Shown one piece after another: positions 42,515-50,704 of a stretch of 64,000 bases of DNA. The position numbers were made by a program, and so were the translations under genes. The notes below the pieces were generated by a model that was given only the letters and a program-made list of their open reading frames with translations, was not told where the DNA came from and searched no databases. Location: NCBI RefSeq assembly GCF_004799685.1, contig NZ_CP031311.1, positions 2,108,001-2,172,000 on the forward strand, in the 5' to 3' direction. Source of the DNA: Halobellus limi. Lineage in GTDB: Archaea > Halobacteriota > Halobacteria > Halobacteriales > Haloferacaceae. How positions within the stretch are numbered: the first letter of the stretch is position 1; each line of letters opens with the position of its first letter.

Positions 42515-43189
42515 TCAGTCGTTCCGGGGGTCCCACTCGTTCCACTCGCGCTCGACGAGGAAGTCGTCGAGTTTCCCCTTCGGATCCTCGAAGACGTGCG
42601 AGCCGTGGAAGACGAGAAGCGTGTCGAAGTCGTACCCCAGGAGGTCGTACAGGTTGAGTTCGGCGTCCTCGTGATCGGCGTTGAAGAGCGCCGGCGGCGG
42701 GAGGAGATAGCCCGCCGGCAGCCCGCCCCGGTCGGAGCCGTCCAGCACGTCCCCGGAGATGAGGATGTCCCGGTCCTCTAAGAGGAGCGCGGAGGTCGCC
42801 TCGGTGTGGCCCGGAACCTGGATCACGCGGATGTTCCCGTCGAGGACGTCGCCGTCCTCGTAGGCGACGTCGGGTTCGACGTCGAGGCCCGCCTCCTCGA
42901 GGTGCTCGTACAGCTTCGATTCGTCGGCCGGCATCGCGAGGTCGGGATCGAACGCCTCGACCACGTGCGCGAGGCCGCCGTGGTGGCCGTGGTCGCCGTG
43001 GGTCAGGACGACGCGGTCGACGCGGCCGTACCTCGACCGGAGGACGTCGACGAGCTCCGCCCCGTTCTCGTCGAAGGCGGTGTCGACGAGCGTGATCTCT
43101 CCCTCGTTCGGCGTGTCTTCGAGGACGAACACGCGGACGTGCTCGAACTGGATCTGGTCGATACCCTCGACGACGTTGCTGACGCTCAT
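42515..43189 (-). CDS. Metallo-beta-lactamase-fold hydrolase, paralogue 1
   Basis: A 224-residue MBL-fold protein. The metal motif reads T-H64-G-D-H-G-H69-H-G-G. Against the canonical THxHxDHxGG, the second His is Asp66 and the Asp is Gly68. Further ligands appear conserved: VPGHTEA (His), SGDVLDGSD (Asp) and FHGSHV (His). It pairs divergently with a second homologue that has the same substitutions. A lactonase or thioester hydrolase role is conceivable in this sugar-acid region; the substrate is unknown. Confidence 0.85.
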   Translation of the reverse strand: MSVSNVVEGIDQIQFEHVRVFVLEDTPNEGEITLVDTAFDENGAELVDVLRSRYGRVDRVVLTHGDHGHHGGLAHVVEAFDPDLAMPADESKLYEHLEEAGLDVEPDVAYEDGDVLDGNIRVIQVPGHTEATSALLLEDRDILISGDVLDGSDRGGLPAGYLLPPPALFNADHEDAELNLYDLLGYDFDTLLVFHGSHVFEDPKGKLDDFLVEREWNEWDPRND

Positions 43190-43648
43190 ACGTATCGTCG
43201 AATCCGTGGTTCTCATACATATTTCTGTTGGTGCCGACGCCGCAGTCGACACAGCGCACCGAGTGGACCGGCCCGCTTCGATGCCGCGAATCGGTTTCGG
43301 CCGATTCGATTCGATTTCAACGATGTCGGAATTTCTCTGGTCGTTTGCGACCGTGTCCGATCGAGATAACATACGTACTTCTGTTACGACCTCGAACGAA
43401 CGGCTGATTCTTTCAATGATAGTGAAACAGATTCAGTCGGGTCGACTGGTTCGCCGACCGACGGGGAACCGCTCGGAAGTCGGGTTCCGGACGGAAGGAG
43501 GGATTCGAGAGGCGGTCGGACGGTGACGGAATCGAGGACTTCCGACCGGCGTGAAATCCATACGTCGGGGCGTCGACCAACGTGCGTCCGACAGAACGAG
43601 AACCGGGTGGTGGATTTATTCGACGAGGGCGGCGACTTCGCGGTGGCG
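43190..43648. promoter_or_regulatory. Divergent regulatory region between the two MBL genes
   Basis: A 459-base stretch with no family-like frame. It holds a TATA for paralogue 1 (aaatatgtat on the minus strand, about 43209-43218), a TATA-like gatttattcg (43612-43621) for paralogue 2, the sequence gagataacatacgtac (43365-43380, near-identical to 29784-29799), and a third dyad at 43411. catac(a/g)ta(t/c)ttctgtt occurs twice (about 43213 and 43372). Confidence 0.55.
43411..43427. promoter_or_regulatory. Dyad motif, copy 3, between the MBL genes
   Basis: TTTCA-atgatag-TGAAA is identical to copy 1 over TTTCAATGAT and over TGAAA. Imperfect symmetry continues outward (ctgattc on the left, cagattcag on the right). 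It lies downstream of gagataac by almost the same distance as in copy 1 (48 versus 51 bases). Confidence 0.6.
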
Positions 43649-44299
43649 ATGTCAGTCAGCACTCCCGTCGATAGCATCGACACCGTCCAGCTGGACCACG
43701 TCCGGGCGTTCGTCCTGGAGGATCGGCCGGCCGGCGAAGTCACCGTCATCGACGCGGGGTTCCCCGACGACGGGGCGGAGTTGGCGTCGCTCCTCGAATC
43801 GGAGTACGGCGGCGTCGACCGTCTCGTCGTCTCCCACGGTGACGAGGGGCACTTCGGGGGCGTCCCCGCGCTGATGGAAGCGTTCGATCCGGAGTTACTC
43901 GTCCCCGGCGGGTCGCGGGGCTTCTACGACGCGCTCGATTACGACGCGGACGATCACTTCGGCGACGGTGACCGGCTTCCTGGCGGCATTCGCGTCGTCC
44001 AGATACCCGGTCACACGGTCGCAAACAGCAGTTTCCTCCTCGAAGAGGAGTCGGTCCTCATCGCCTGCGACAGCCTCGAAGGCTCCGACAGGCGGGGACT
44101 CCCGCCGGGTTATCTCGTCCCGCCCGCCGAACAGTTCAACGATTACAGCCACGCCGCGGCCGAGCGGAACCTGGGCAAACTGTTCGACCACGAGATCTCG
44201 ACCGTGCTGGTGAGCCACGGCAGCCACGTCACCGACGACCCCCTGGCGAAACTCGACGACTGGCTCCTCAATCGAGAGTGGACGCTCACCTACGAGTGA
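43649..44299 (+). CDS. Metallo-beta-lactamase-fold hydrolase, paralogue 2
   Basis: A 216-residue MBL-fold protein clearly homologous to its divergent neighbour along its length (both begin MSVS, then share RAFVLED or RVFVLED, PAGYLLPP-like and LDDFLxxREW segments). Its metal motif S-H63-G-D-E-G-H68-F-G-G shows the same His-to-Asp and Asp-to-Gly changes. ATG 43649 is chosen by alignment to the paralogue; the 42-residue in-frame upstream extension is not conserved. Confidence 0.85.
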   Translation: MSVSTPVDSIDTVQLDHVRAFVLEDRPAGEVTVIDAGFPDDGAELASLLESEYGGVDRLVVSHGDEGHFGGVPALMEAFDPELLVPGGSRGFYDALDYDADDHFGDGDRLPGGIRVVQIPGHTVANSSFLLEEESVLIACDSLEGSDRRGLPPGYLVPPAEQFNDYSHAAAERNLGKLFDHEISTVLVSHGSHVTDDPLAKLDDWLLNREWTLTYE

Positions 44300-44564
44300 C
44301 GCAGACGCTGATCCGATCTGCCCAGTAGTATCGAAAACAAATGAATATAAGAAATATTTTGAAAACTAGCATATCTATATTTGAAAGCGTTTATTGACTG
44401 TTTTGAAGCTTATTTCGTGTATATCTTCACTCTGTTTTTATTATCTTAAGATCTAAAAGTCATTAATAACGTATTATCGTATCGCTATTAGTTCGACGGG
44501 TACCCCGGAGCGGCCGTGGTGCCGATGGGCAAATTTATATGCCAAAGGATGCTACCGAGTGTCA
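44300..44564. other. AT-rich gap before aroD
   Basis: About 44325-44490 is strongly AT-rich with stops in every frame, like the 29.4-29.64 kb gap. The last 100 bases are normal and contain the aroD TATA (caaatttatatg, about 44530-44541). No gene or repeat is recognised. Confidence 0.6.
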
Positions 44565-45308
44565 ATGAATATCGACGGCTTCACTCTCGCGGCTACGACA
44601 AACGATCTCACACGGGAGGAGAAGGCACGGGGGAAAGCGGACGTCATCGAGTTTCGGATGGACAAAGCGGAAGATCCGATCGGACAGCTCGAAGCGTACG
44701 ACGGCGAACTGCCGATCGTCGCGACGAACCGCAACCAGTGGTTCGGCGGAAAGGCACGCGACACCGGGCGCCTCGACACGCTCTTCGCGGCGTCCCGATT
44801 CGACTCGGTCGCGTACGTGGACATCGAACTGGAGACGGCGCGGGCGAAAGAGTGGATCTTAGAGGAGTTCCGCGACAACGACGTGGGGCTCATCATCTCG
44901 CATCACGACTTCGATACGACGCCGGAGAAGGAGGTACTCACGGCGATCATCGATCAGTGTGCGGGCTACGGCGACGTCGCGAAGGTCGCGGTCTACCCCG
45001 AGGATCTCTCGGACACGCTGACGCTTCTGACGGCCCTGCACGAGGCTACCCAGGCGGGCATCGACGCGGCCGGAATCGCGATGGGCGAAACCGGCAGTCA
45101 CACGCGCGTGGTCGGTCACATCTACGGTTCCAAACTCGGATACGCGCCGCTTCTCGACGACGATAGCGAGTACGCCCCCGGCCAGATCCCCCTCGGTAAG
45201 CTCAGGGCGCTCGTCGAGGCGACCAGGATCGACGGCACGCAACTGGAGCGCATCGAGGCCATCGAGGGCGACGTCGCCGTCCCCTCGGAACTGACGCTGC
45301 CGAACTGA
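44565..45308 (+). CDS. aroD: Type I 3-dehydroquinate dehydratase
   Basis: A 247-residue class I DHQase that dehydrates 3-dehydroquinate through a Schiff base. The lysine is K140 in AKVAVYP, the catalytic His is in LIISHHDF (113/114), and E29 lies in IEFRMDK. AGIAMGETGSHTRVVG matches the family C-terminal block. It normally serves aromatic amino acid synthesis by the archaeal shikimate route, but no other aro gene lies near it. ATG 44565 is preferred over GTG 44559; the TATA is about 24-35 bases upstream. Confidence 0.92.
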   Translation: MNIDGFTLAATTNDLTREEKARGKADVIEFRMDKAEDPIGQLEAYDGELPIVATNRNQWFGGKARDTGRLDTLFAASRFDSVAYVDIELETARAKEWILEEFRDNDVGLIISHHDFDTTPEKEVLTAIIDQCAGYGDVAKVAVYPEDLSDTLTLLTALHEATQAGIDAAGIAMGETGSHTRVVGHIYGSKLGYAPLLDDDSEYAPGQIPLGKLRALVEATRIDGTQLERIEAIEGDVAVPSELTLPN

Positions 45309-45338
45309 CTCGCGAAACGAGACCGGCGGTGAGGCCGG

Positions 45339-45872
45339 TCAGGCCCCCGCTCCACCCGTGAGTGGCTCTACGAGGCGAAGGTCTTTCTCCGCGGCGACGT
45401 CTCTGATCTTCCCGAGCACTTTCTCGGTCGCCCCCCGTTCGGCGGCGATGTCGATGCGCGCGCTCGATACGTTCGAGGTCCCCTCCGGTGCCGCGACCGA
45501 CAGGTCCGTCACGGTCGCGTTCGCGGACTCCTGAATCCGCGAGAGCGTGTCCGAGAGGTCGGTGTCGATGACGTGCCCCGAGAGGATGACCGTCAGCCCC
45601 TCGCTGTAGCGTTCGGTGCCGGCCTGGATGACGTTGATCCCGGCGTCCCGGAGGCCGTCGATGATCTTCTCGAAGCGGTCCGGCGTGGCCTCGACGTCGA
45701 CCTCGACGGGGATGTGCCCGCGGGGCGTGACGTTGCCCCGCTCGTGAAAGATCGATAACAGGTTCCCGCCGTTGTCCGCGATCGGGCGGAGCGACCGGAG
45801 GAGTTCGCCCGGTTCGTCGACCAACTCGAGGCGGAGCGTGTACGCGCGGACGTCCGTCTGGACGTCACTCAT
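45339..45872 (-). CDS. ACT-domain amino-acid-binding protein
   Basis: A 177-residue protein with an N-terminal ACT domain (YTLRLELVDEPGELLRSLRPIADNGGNLLSI) and a second ACT-like half (VILSGHVIDTDLSDTLSRI). Haloarchaeal homologues usually stand beside homoserine dehydrogenase and sense amino acids. That partner is absent here. It converges with aroD and diverges from the LigM-like gene. The upstream in-frame extension to 45971 overlaps the divergent promoter and is rejected. Confidence 0.82.
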   Translation of the reverse strand: MSDVQTDVRAYTLRLELVDEPGELLRSLRPIADNGGNLLSIFHERGNVTPRGHIPVEVDVEATPDRFEKIIDGLRDAGINVIQAGTERYSEGLTVILSGHVIDTDLSDTLSRIQESANATVTDLSVAAPEGTSNVSSARIDIAAERGATEKVLGKIRDVAAEKDLRLVEPLTGGAGA

Positions 45873-46014
45873 CGATCGATCGACCTCGGTTCGTCCGGTG
45901 CATACCCGACCCATCCCCCGGAAGCGAAGTGAATGTTTCCCCGGCGCGGTGCACGGGGGCGCCGTCCTCATAATAAAAGATTATGTCGTTCTCCGCCGAC
46001 TACCGGACGTACAT

Positions 46015-47352
46015 ATGCCAGATAGAACGCTGCAGGACGCGCTCGATTCGGCGGAGAGCCCCGTGGAACTCCTCCGCGACCTCGGACTCGCGCGGTTCAC
46101 CGACCTCCCGGACGAGTTCACCCACTGGATCGAGGAACAGCGGGCGTGGGCCGAAAGCGTCGCGTTCGCGGATCAGTCGTATCACATGACCGACCTGCGG
46201 ATCGACGGCGTCGAGGCGATCGACCTGTACTCGAAATACGCCGTCAACGACTTCCAGCAGTTCGACGTCGGACAGGCGAAACAACTCGTCGTCGCCAACC
46301 CCGACGGCTACCTCGTCGGCGACGCCATCCTCTTCCGTGAGGCCGAGGACTCGTTCCTGAGCGTCGGCGCCGCGGCGGCCCACAACTGGCTGCTCTACCA
46401 GGCAGAGACGGGAGCGTACGACGTCGAGACCGACTACCAGCCCCGCCCGGTCGGAACGGGGAACGACCCCAACAACTTCCGCTATCAGGTACAGGGCCCC
46501 GACGCGGTCGACGTGATGGAGGAGGCGATCGACGGATCGATCCCGGACCTGGGCTTCTTCCGCTTCGAGGAGGTCTCGATCGACGGCAGCGACGCCTACC
46601 TCCTCCGACACGGGATGGCCGGCGAGGCCGGCTTCGAGTTCTGGGGCGACTGGGACGACGCCGACGCGGTCAGGGAGTCGATCCTCGACGCCGGCGAGGC
46701 GTACGACATCCGTCGGCTCGGCTCGAAGAGCTACCAGAGCGCGAACACCGTCCTCGGGTGGCTTCCGCTGCCCGTCCCGGCGATCTACACCGGCGAGGAG
46801 ATGAGAGACTTCAGGGAGTGGCTCTCGCTGCGGCGCGGGCTCATCTCCATCGGCGGCAGCTACGACTCCGACGACATCGAGGACTACTACGTCACGCCGA
46901 TCGAGGTCGGCTACGACCACATCGTCGACTTCGATCACGACTTCGTCGGCAGGGAGGCCCTGGAGGCGGAGATCGACGATCCCGACCGGAAGAAGGTCAC
47001 GCTCGTCTGGGACGACGAGGACGTCGTCGACGTCTACGCGTCGCTGTTCCGCGAGGGCGAGACGAGCAAATTCATGAATATGCCCGCTCCCCGCTCGTCG
47101 GCGTGTCACTACGACGAGGTGAAGAAGGACGGCGAAGTCGTCGGCGTCTCGAAGTGGATGAGCTACGTCTACAACCACCGGGAGATGCTGTCGCTCGCCC
47201 TGGTCGACACCGAGTACGCCGAACCCGGAACGGAGGTCACACTCACGTGGGGCGAGGCCGACGGCAGCGAAAACAAGAGCGTCGAGCGCCACGAGAGGAC
47301 CGAAATCCGAGCGACCGTCGCGCCCGCGCCGTACAAGCGGGACAACCGGTAG
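46015..47352 (+). CDS. GcvT-like aminomethyltransferase, LigM/DesA-type O-demethylase homologue
   Basis: A 445-residue single-chain tetrahydrofolate-dependent methyltransferase. It matches the vanillate/3-O-methylgallate O-demethylase (LigM) layout almost end to end: SYHMTDLRI, AKQLVVANPDGYLVGDAILF, LLRHGMAGEAGFEFWG, PLPVPAIYTGEEMRDFREWL, SDDIEDYYVTPIEVGYDHIV, DFVGREALEAE and the C-terminal VAPAPY. These enzymes move a methyl group from an aryl methyl ether to folate. The natural substrate in a haloarchaeon is unknown. An ataataaaagattat element precedes the ATG. Confidence 0.85.
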   Translation: MPDRTLQDALDSAESPVELLRDLGLARFTDLPDEFTHWIEEQRAWAESVAFADQSYHMTDLRIDGVEAIDLYSKYAVNDFQQFDVGQAKQLVVANPDGYLVGDAILFREAEDSFLSVGAAAAHNWLLYQAETGAYDVETDYQPRPVGTGNDPNNFRYQVQGPDAVDVMEEAIDGSIPDLGFFRFEEVSIDGSDAYLLRHGMAGEAGFEFWGDWDDADAVRESILDAGEAYDIRRLGSKSYQSANTVLGWLPLPVPAIYTGEEMRDFREWLSLRRGLISIGGSYDSDDIEDYYVTPIEVGYDHIVDFDHDFVGREALEAEIDDPDRKKVTLVWDDEDVVDVYASLFREGETSKFMNMPAPRSSACHYDEVKKDGEVVGVSKWMSYVYNHREMLSLALVDTEYAEPGTEVTLTWGEADGSENKSVERHERTEIRATVAPAPYKRDNR

Positions 47353-47385
47353 CGACGGACTCGACCGCCACCTCGTCCCCGTCGT

Positions 47386-48585
47386 CTAATACTCCGGCAA
47401 CGGCGCCGGCCCGCCGCGCTCCCGCTCTGTGACCTCGTCGGCCAGGTCGCGCATGAACGGGTGGACGGTGTTGGCCATAAACATCACCGGCTGTTCCGTT
47501 CCGAGGAGTCGATCCAGCACGTCGCCCGCTGCCGCCTCGTCCGTGTCGTGTTCCGTCGCCGGGACGTCGACGCGACGGGCGAACACGCCGGTGTAGGCCC
47601 CGCCGAGGTGCACGCGATCGATGAGCCCCCGCTCGGCGAGGATGTCGACGTACTGGACGAAGGAGGCGGTCCGCCCGCGTCGGTCGCGACGGAGGAAGAC
47701 GAACGGACAGACCGGTTCCGCGTCGTCGCCCGTCCCGACCAGCTGTCGGCGAAAGAGCTCCGTGCTCTCGATCTCGTTGACCTTCGCCGCGTTGAACACG
47801 CGGCCGCCGGGGAGTTCCGTCCACTCCGGCTGGATCGCGTCGAGCATCGACTGGAGTTCGGAGTCCGGAAGCGGCGGCTCGTCGAGATATCCGAGCACGT
47901 GGTTCAGGGCGTGTATCGTCTCCGAGCCGATGAGGTCGCGGTGGCGATCCGGCACGTCGACCTGTTCGATCGTCCCGCCCCGTGCGGTGATCTCCGATTC
48001 GAGGTACTCGTGAATGACTCCGTGTTGTTCGCCGCTGATGACGTGACACCCCTCCGGGACCGATCGAGCGAACGAGCGGGCGATCGTCTGGCGGCGCTTG
48101 CCCAAGGTGTCGTTGTGGTCCTGCCGGACGTTGCAGAACACCAGCAGGTCCGGTCTGAGGAACTGCTCGTTGACCATCCGCATCGTGTACTCGGTGATCG
48201 CCTGGTTCTCCATCACGACGGCGTCGTCGTGGCTCGTGATCGCCAGTTGCGGGAGGAACTCGCGAACGAGGTTGAGGTTCTCATACAGCGTCACCCGCGG
48301 ACCGCGACGCTGGATCGGGATCTTCCGCCCGTTGTGATAGGAGGTCGGGTGGTCGCCCGTGATCTTCGTGTACGTGTCGTATCCGCGGTCGGCGAGGATC
48401 CCACCCAGTTGCTTCGCCGTCGACGACTTCCCGCGGATGCCCGACACGCCGATCCGGACGTCCGCCTCTTCGAGGAGCTCACGGTGTTCCGATCCACGGC
48501 CAAAGAACGATCGCAGGCGGTCTCGAAGCGTCGAGCCGCGAAGCAGCCGTCCGCCGTACGAGAGGGATCGGTCGAACAGCCCCAT
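47386..48585 (-). CDS. pgsB: Poly-gamma-glutamate synthase ligase subunit
   Basis: A 399-residue CapB/PgsB amide ligase of the Mur-ligase superfamily. The ATP loop GVSGIRGKSST is at 46-56. ITGDHPTSYHNGRKIPIQRRG, ENQAITEYTMRMVNEQF and CNVRQDHNDTLG are family blocks. It activates glutamate for poly-gamma-glutamate, a capsule or osmolyte polymer known from some haloarchaea. Its ATG overlaps the pgsC stop (TGATG). No pgsA/capA gene follows in the window. Confidence 0.9.
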   Translation of the reverse strand: MGLFDRSLSYGGRLLRGSTLRDRLRSFFGRGSEHRELLEEADVRIGVSGIRGKSSTAKQLGGILADRGYDTYTKITGDHPTSYHNGRKIPIQRRGPRVTLYENLNLVREFLPQLAITSHDDAVVMENQAITEYTMRMVNEQFLRPDLLVFCNVRQDHNDTLGKRRQTIARSFARSVPEGCHVISGEQHGVIHEYLESEITARGGTIEQVDVPDRHRDLIGSETIHALNHVLGYLDEPPLPDSELQSMLDAIQPEWTELPGGRVFNAAKVNEIESTELFRRQLVGTGDDAEPVCPFVFLRRDRRGRTASFVQYVDILAERGLIDRVHLGGAYTGVFARRVDVPATEHDTDEAAAGDVLDRLLGTEQPVMFMANTVHPFMRDLADEVTERERGGPAPLPEY

Positions 48586-49757
48586 CAGCCCTCACCCCCG
48601 GAGAGGACCGACGCCGAGAGGACGTCTTCGTCGTCCGGTTTCGGGATCCGGAGCCGATAGGCGATCGCGAGACACGCGACGATAGTGAGACCTGCGACCG
48701 CGACGTGGATCGCGGTGAACTCCTGAAGCAGCCCCCGTCTGAAGGGGTCGACGACTGCGCGGATGAGGAGCAACATCCCGAGGAACGTCCCGACCGCGAG
48801 GAACGGTTGCTGGCGTCGTTCCCGCGGTGGAGTCGTGTGTATTGCGTACGCCATCACGCCGGCGATGACGCCGACGAAGAGCGCGGAGAACCCGCGGATG
48901 ATCGGCAGTTCCAGCGCGAGGAGCAGCGCCGCGACGGATCCGACCCCACAGCCGAGACTCAACAGCACGCGCCCGTACAGCAGGGTACTGAGGTGTATGA
49001 GCCAGACGGCGGCGAGGGAGACGGCGAACGACAGGAGAAACAGGACCAACAGCCAGCGGCTGACCAGCGAGAACAGCGCGAGCAGCGCCATCGAGATGAT
49101 CCCGATCCGGATCCCGAACTCCCGGCGGACGAGTTCCGAGAGCGCCATCCCGACGAGGAAGAACAGCACGATGGTCGATCGGACGTCGATGTTCGGAGCC
49201 AGGTATCCCGCCACGACGGCGTCCCTGAGGGTGGCGACGTCGGACGTCTCCGCAAAGAGGATGAGCGGCGTCAGATCACCGACGGCGCGGGCGGTCGGCG
49301 GAGCGATCAGGACGCCGCCCAGTAGCACGAGGCCGACGATGAGCCCCGCCGTGTACAGCAGGTCCTGGCGCCGGTACTCCGGTTTCGTCTGGGCGACGTT
49401 GTAAGCGGCCAGCCCCGGGAGGATGCTCCCCACGAAGACGAGCGGATTGACTTCGAGAACGGCGGGCCAGAACGTCACGAGCGCGAAGTACCCGATCATC
49501 GGGACGAGGGCCCCGCCGGCGAGCGCGACGAGGAACTCGTCGCGGCCGTAGACGAGGGTCCGCTCTTTCGCCTGCCACAGGATGAAGTACGCGACGGCGG
49601 TGCTCAGGACGAATACCGGCAGCGTGGTGAAGTCCTTGAGCGCGTAAACCACGAGGGTCGGAACGAGGATGGCGCCGCCGAGTCGAAGTCCCTTGGTCTG
49701 TGTCACCGCGGCGGTCAGAACGAATCCGATGATGGAGAGAATGCTCGCAACGATCAC
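48585..49757 (-). CDS. pgsC: Poly-gamma-glutamate synthase membrane subunit, double-length
   Basis: A 390-residue membrane protein. Bacterial PgsC/CapC has about 150 residues. Here two PgsC-like units appear: 1-150 (ASILSIIGFVLTAAVTQTKGLRLGGAILVPTLVVYAL, FVGSILPGLAAYN) and about 190-330 (DVRSTIVLFFLVGMALSELVRREFGIRIG). About ten to eleven hydrophobic segments result. PgsC forms the membrane base of the synthase with PgsB. It is the first gene of a two-gene operon, with ATG 49757 in a short AT-rich context. Confidence 0.8.
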   Translation of the reverse strand: MIVASILSIIGFVLTAAVTQTKGLRLGGAILVPTLVVYALKDFTTLPVFVLSTAVAYFILWQAKERTLVYGRDEFLVALAGGALVPMIGYFALVTFWPAVLEVNPLVFVGSILPGLAAYNVAQTKPEYRRQDLLYTAGLIVGLVLLGGVLIAPPTARAVGDLTPLILFAETSDVATLRDAVVAGYLAPNIDVRSTIVLFFLVGMALSELVRREFGIRIGIISMALLALFSLVSRWLLVLFLLSFAVSLAAVWLIHLSTLLYGRVLLSLGCGVGSVAALLLALELPIIRGFSALFVGVIAGVMAYAIHTTPPRERRQQPFLAVGTFLGMLLLIRAVVDPFRRGLLQEFTAIHVAVAGLTIVACLAIAYRLRIPKPDDEDVLSASVLSGGEG

Positions 49758-49933
49758 AGATCGGTCTCCCTGTTCCGCCAGGAGAACATAAAAACTGCTG
49801 GTGGGACGCGTTCCGGCGGCCCGTCTCGATCACCGACGGTCGGTACGACTGCCCTCGATGCTCGCCGGGCGCTCCGCGTCGTCGACCGAATCCAAGATCC
49901 GTCGGACCGTGGGACCACTTCAGGAGGGCGCGA

Positions 49934-50500
49934 TCAGTCCGAGATGAACTTGTTGTCGCGCCAGTTCACGCCGCCGGAGCCGTTGTCGTTCTTCGAGGGG
50001 TTCTCGACGACCTCGATGCTCGCGGGGCGCTCTTCGCCCTCGACGATCCGGTGGGCGGTGAGTTCGCCGTCGACCTCGGTGATCGCGGTGAGCGTCCCCT
50101 TCTCCGCGAGCAGCGCGATCTCGCGCAGGACCAGGAACATCGGGTACTGCAGCGCGGTGTTCTGTAAGACGGTCTCGCGGTCGCCCTTGAAGCAGGCGAA
50201 CTCGACGAGTTCGGAGGGGATCTCCTCTTCTTCTTCCTCCCAGCGGGGCGCGCCCGCTCGGGGCGGTTCCTCTTCGTAGACGCGGTTCTCCGTGATGCTG
50301 GCTTTCAGCTGCGCCGTCGGGGTGTACTTGCTCAGGTTGTCCTCGGCCGCGACGGCCTTCAGGATGAGCGTGTTGTTCCGACGGGTCACCTCGACGTCCG
50401 TGACCTCGGGCGGCAGTTCCGGGTCACCGTTCAGGTACTCTTCGACCTCTTCGAGGGGCAATTCCAGTGTCGAGTGAAGTCGGTATACGCGGCCTGACAT
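49934..50500 (-). CDS. Conserved haloarchaeal protein, function unknown
   Basis: A 188-residue acidic soluble protein starting MSGRVYRLHSTLELPLEEVE. A central Glu run (about residues 88-96) separates an N-terminal alpha/beta part (TDVEVTRRNNTLILKAVAAED) from a C-terminal part (LQYPMFLVLREIALLAEKGTLT, a helix-rich stretch). It resembles haloarchaea-only domains of unknown function. No metal, nucleotide or membrane signature. It stands alone, with an AT-rich start region. Confidence 0.75.
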   Translation of the reverse strand: MSGRVYRLHSTLELPLEEVEEYLNGDPELPPEVTDVEVTRRNNTLILKAVAAEDNLSKYTPTAQLKASITENRVYEEEPPRAGAPRWEEEEEEIPSELVEFACFKGDRETVLQNTALQYPMFLVLREIALLAEKGTLTAITEVDGELTAHRIVEGEERPASIEVVENPSKNDNGSGGVNWRDNKFISD

Positions 50501-50704
50501 AGTTACTTTTGAATGGTACCCGTACGAGACGGACGCGACGCGACGCCGGTACCTGCGTCATGGTAGGCACCGGGGCCTTATAGGGTCTACTCTTTGACTC
50601 GTGGAGTCGACCCCACGCGCGGACCGGGCGATCGCACGGCCGGTCGCGACGGGGCCACCGGTCGCGGTCCGCGGCTCGTTCCGGGCGGTCGTCGTTCGCT
50701 CCGC

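Noticed and set aside
43281-43526. About 80-residue plus-strand frame between the MBL genes
   Set aside because: It crosses the dyad motif and conserved regulatory block, has no family-like pattern, and is better explained as promoter DNA.
46000-47292. 430-residue minus-strand frame opposite the LigM-like gene
   Set aside because: It consists of Asp/Val/Arg repeats without motifs, and the plus-strand gene is recognisable end to end.
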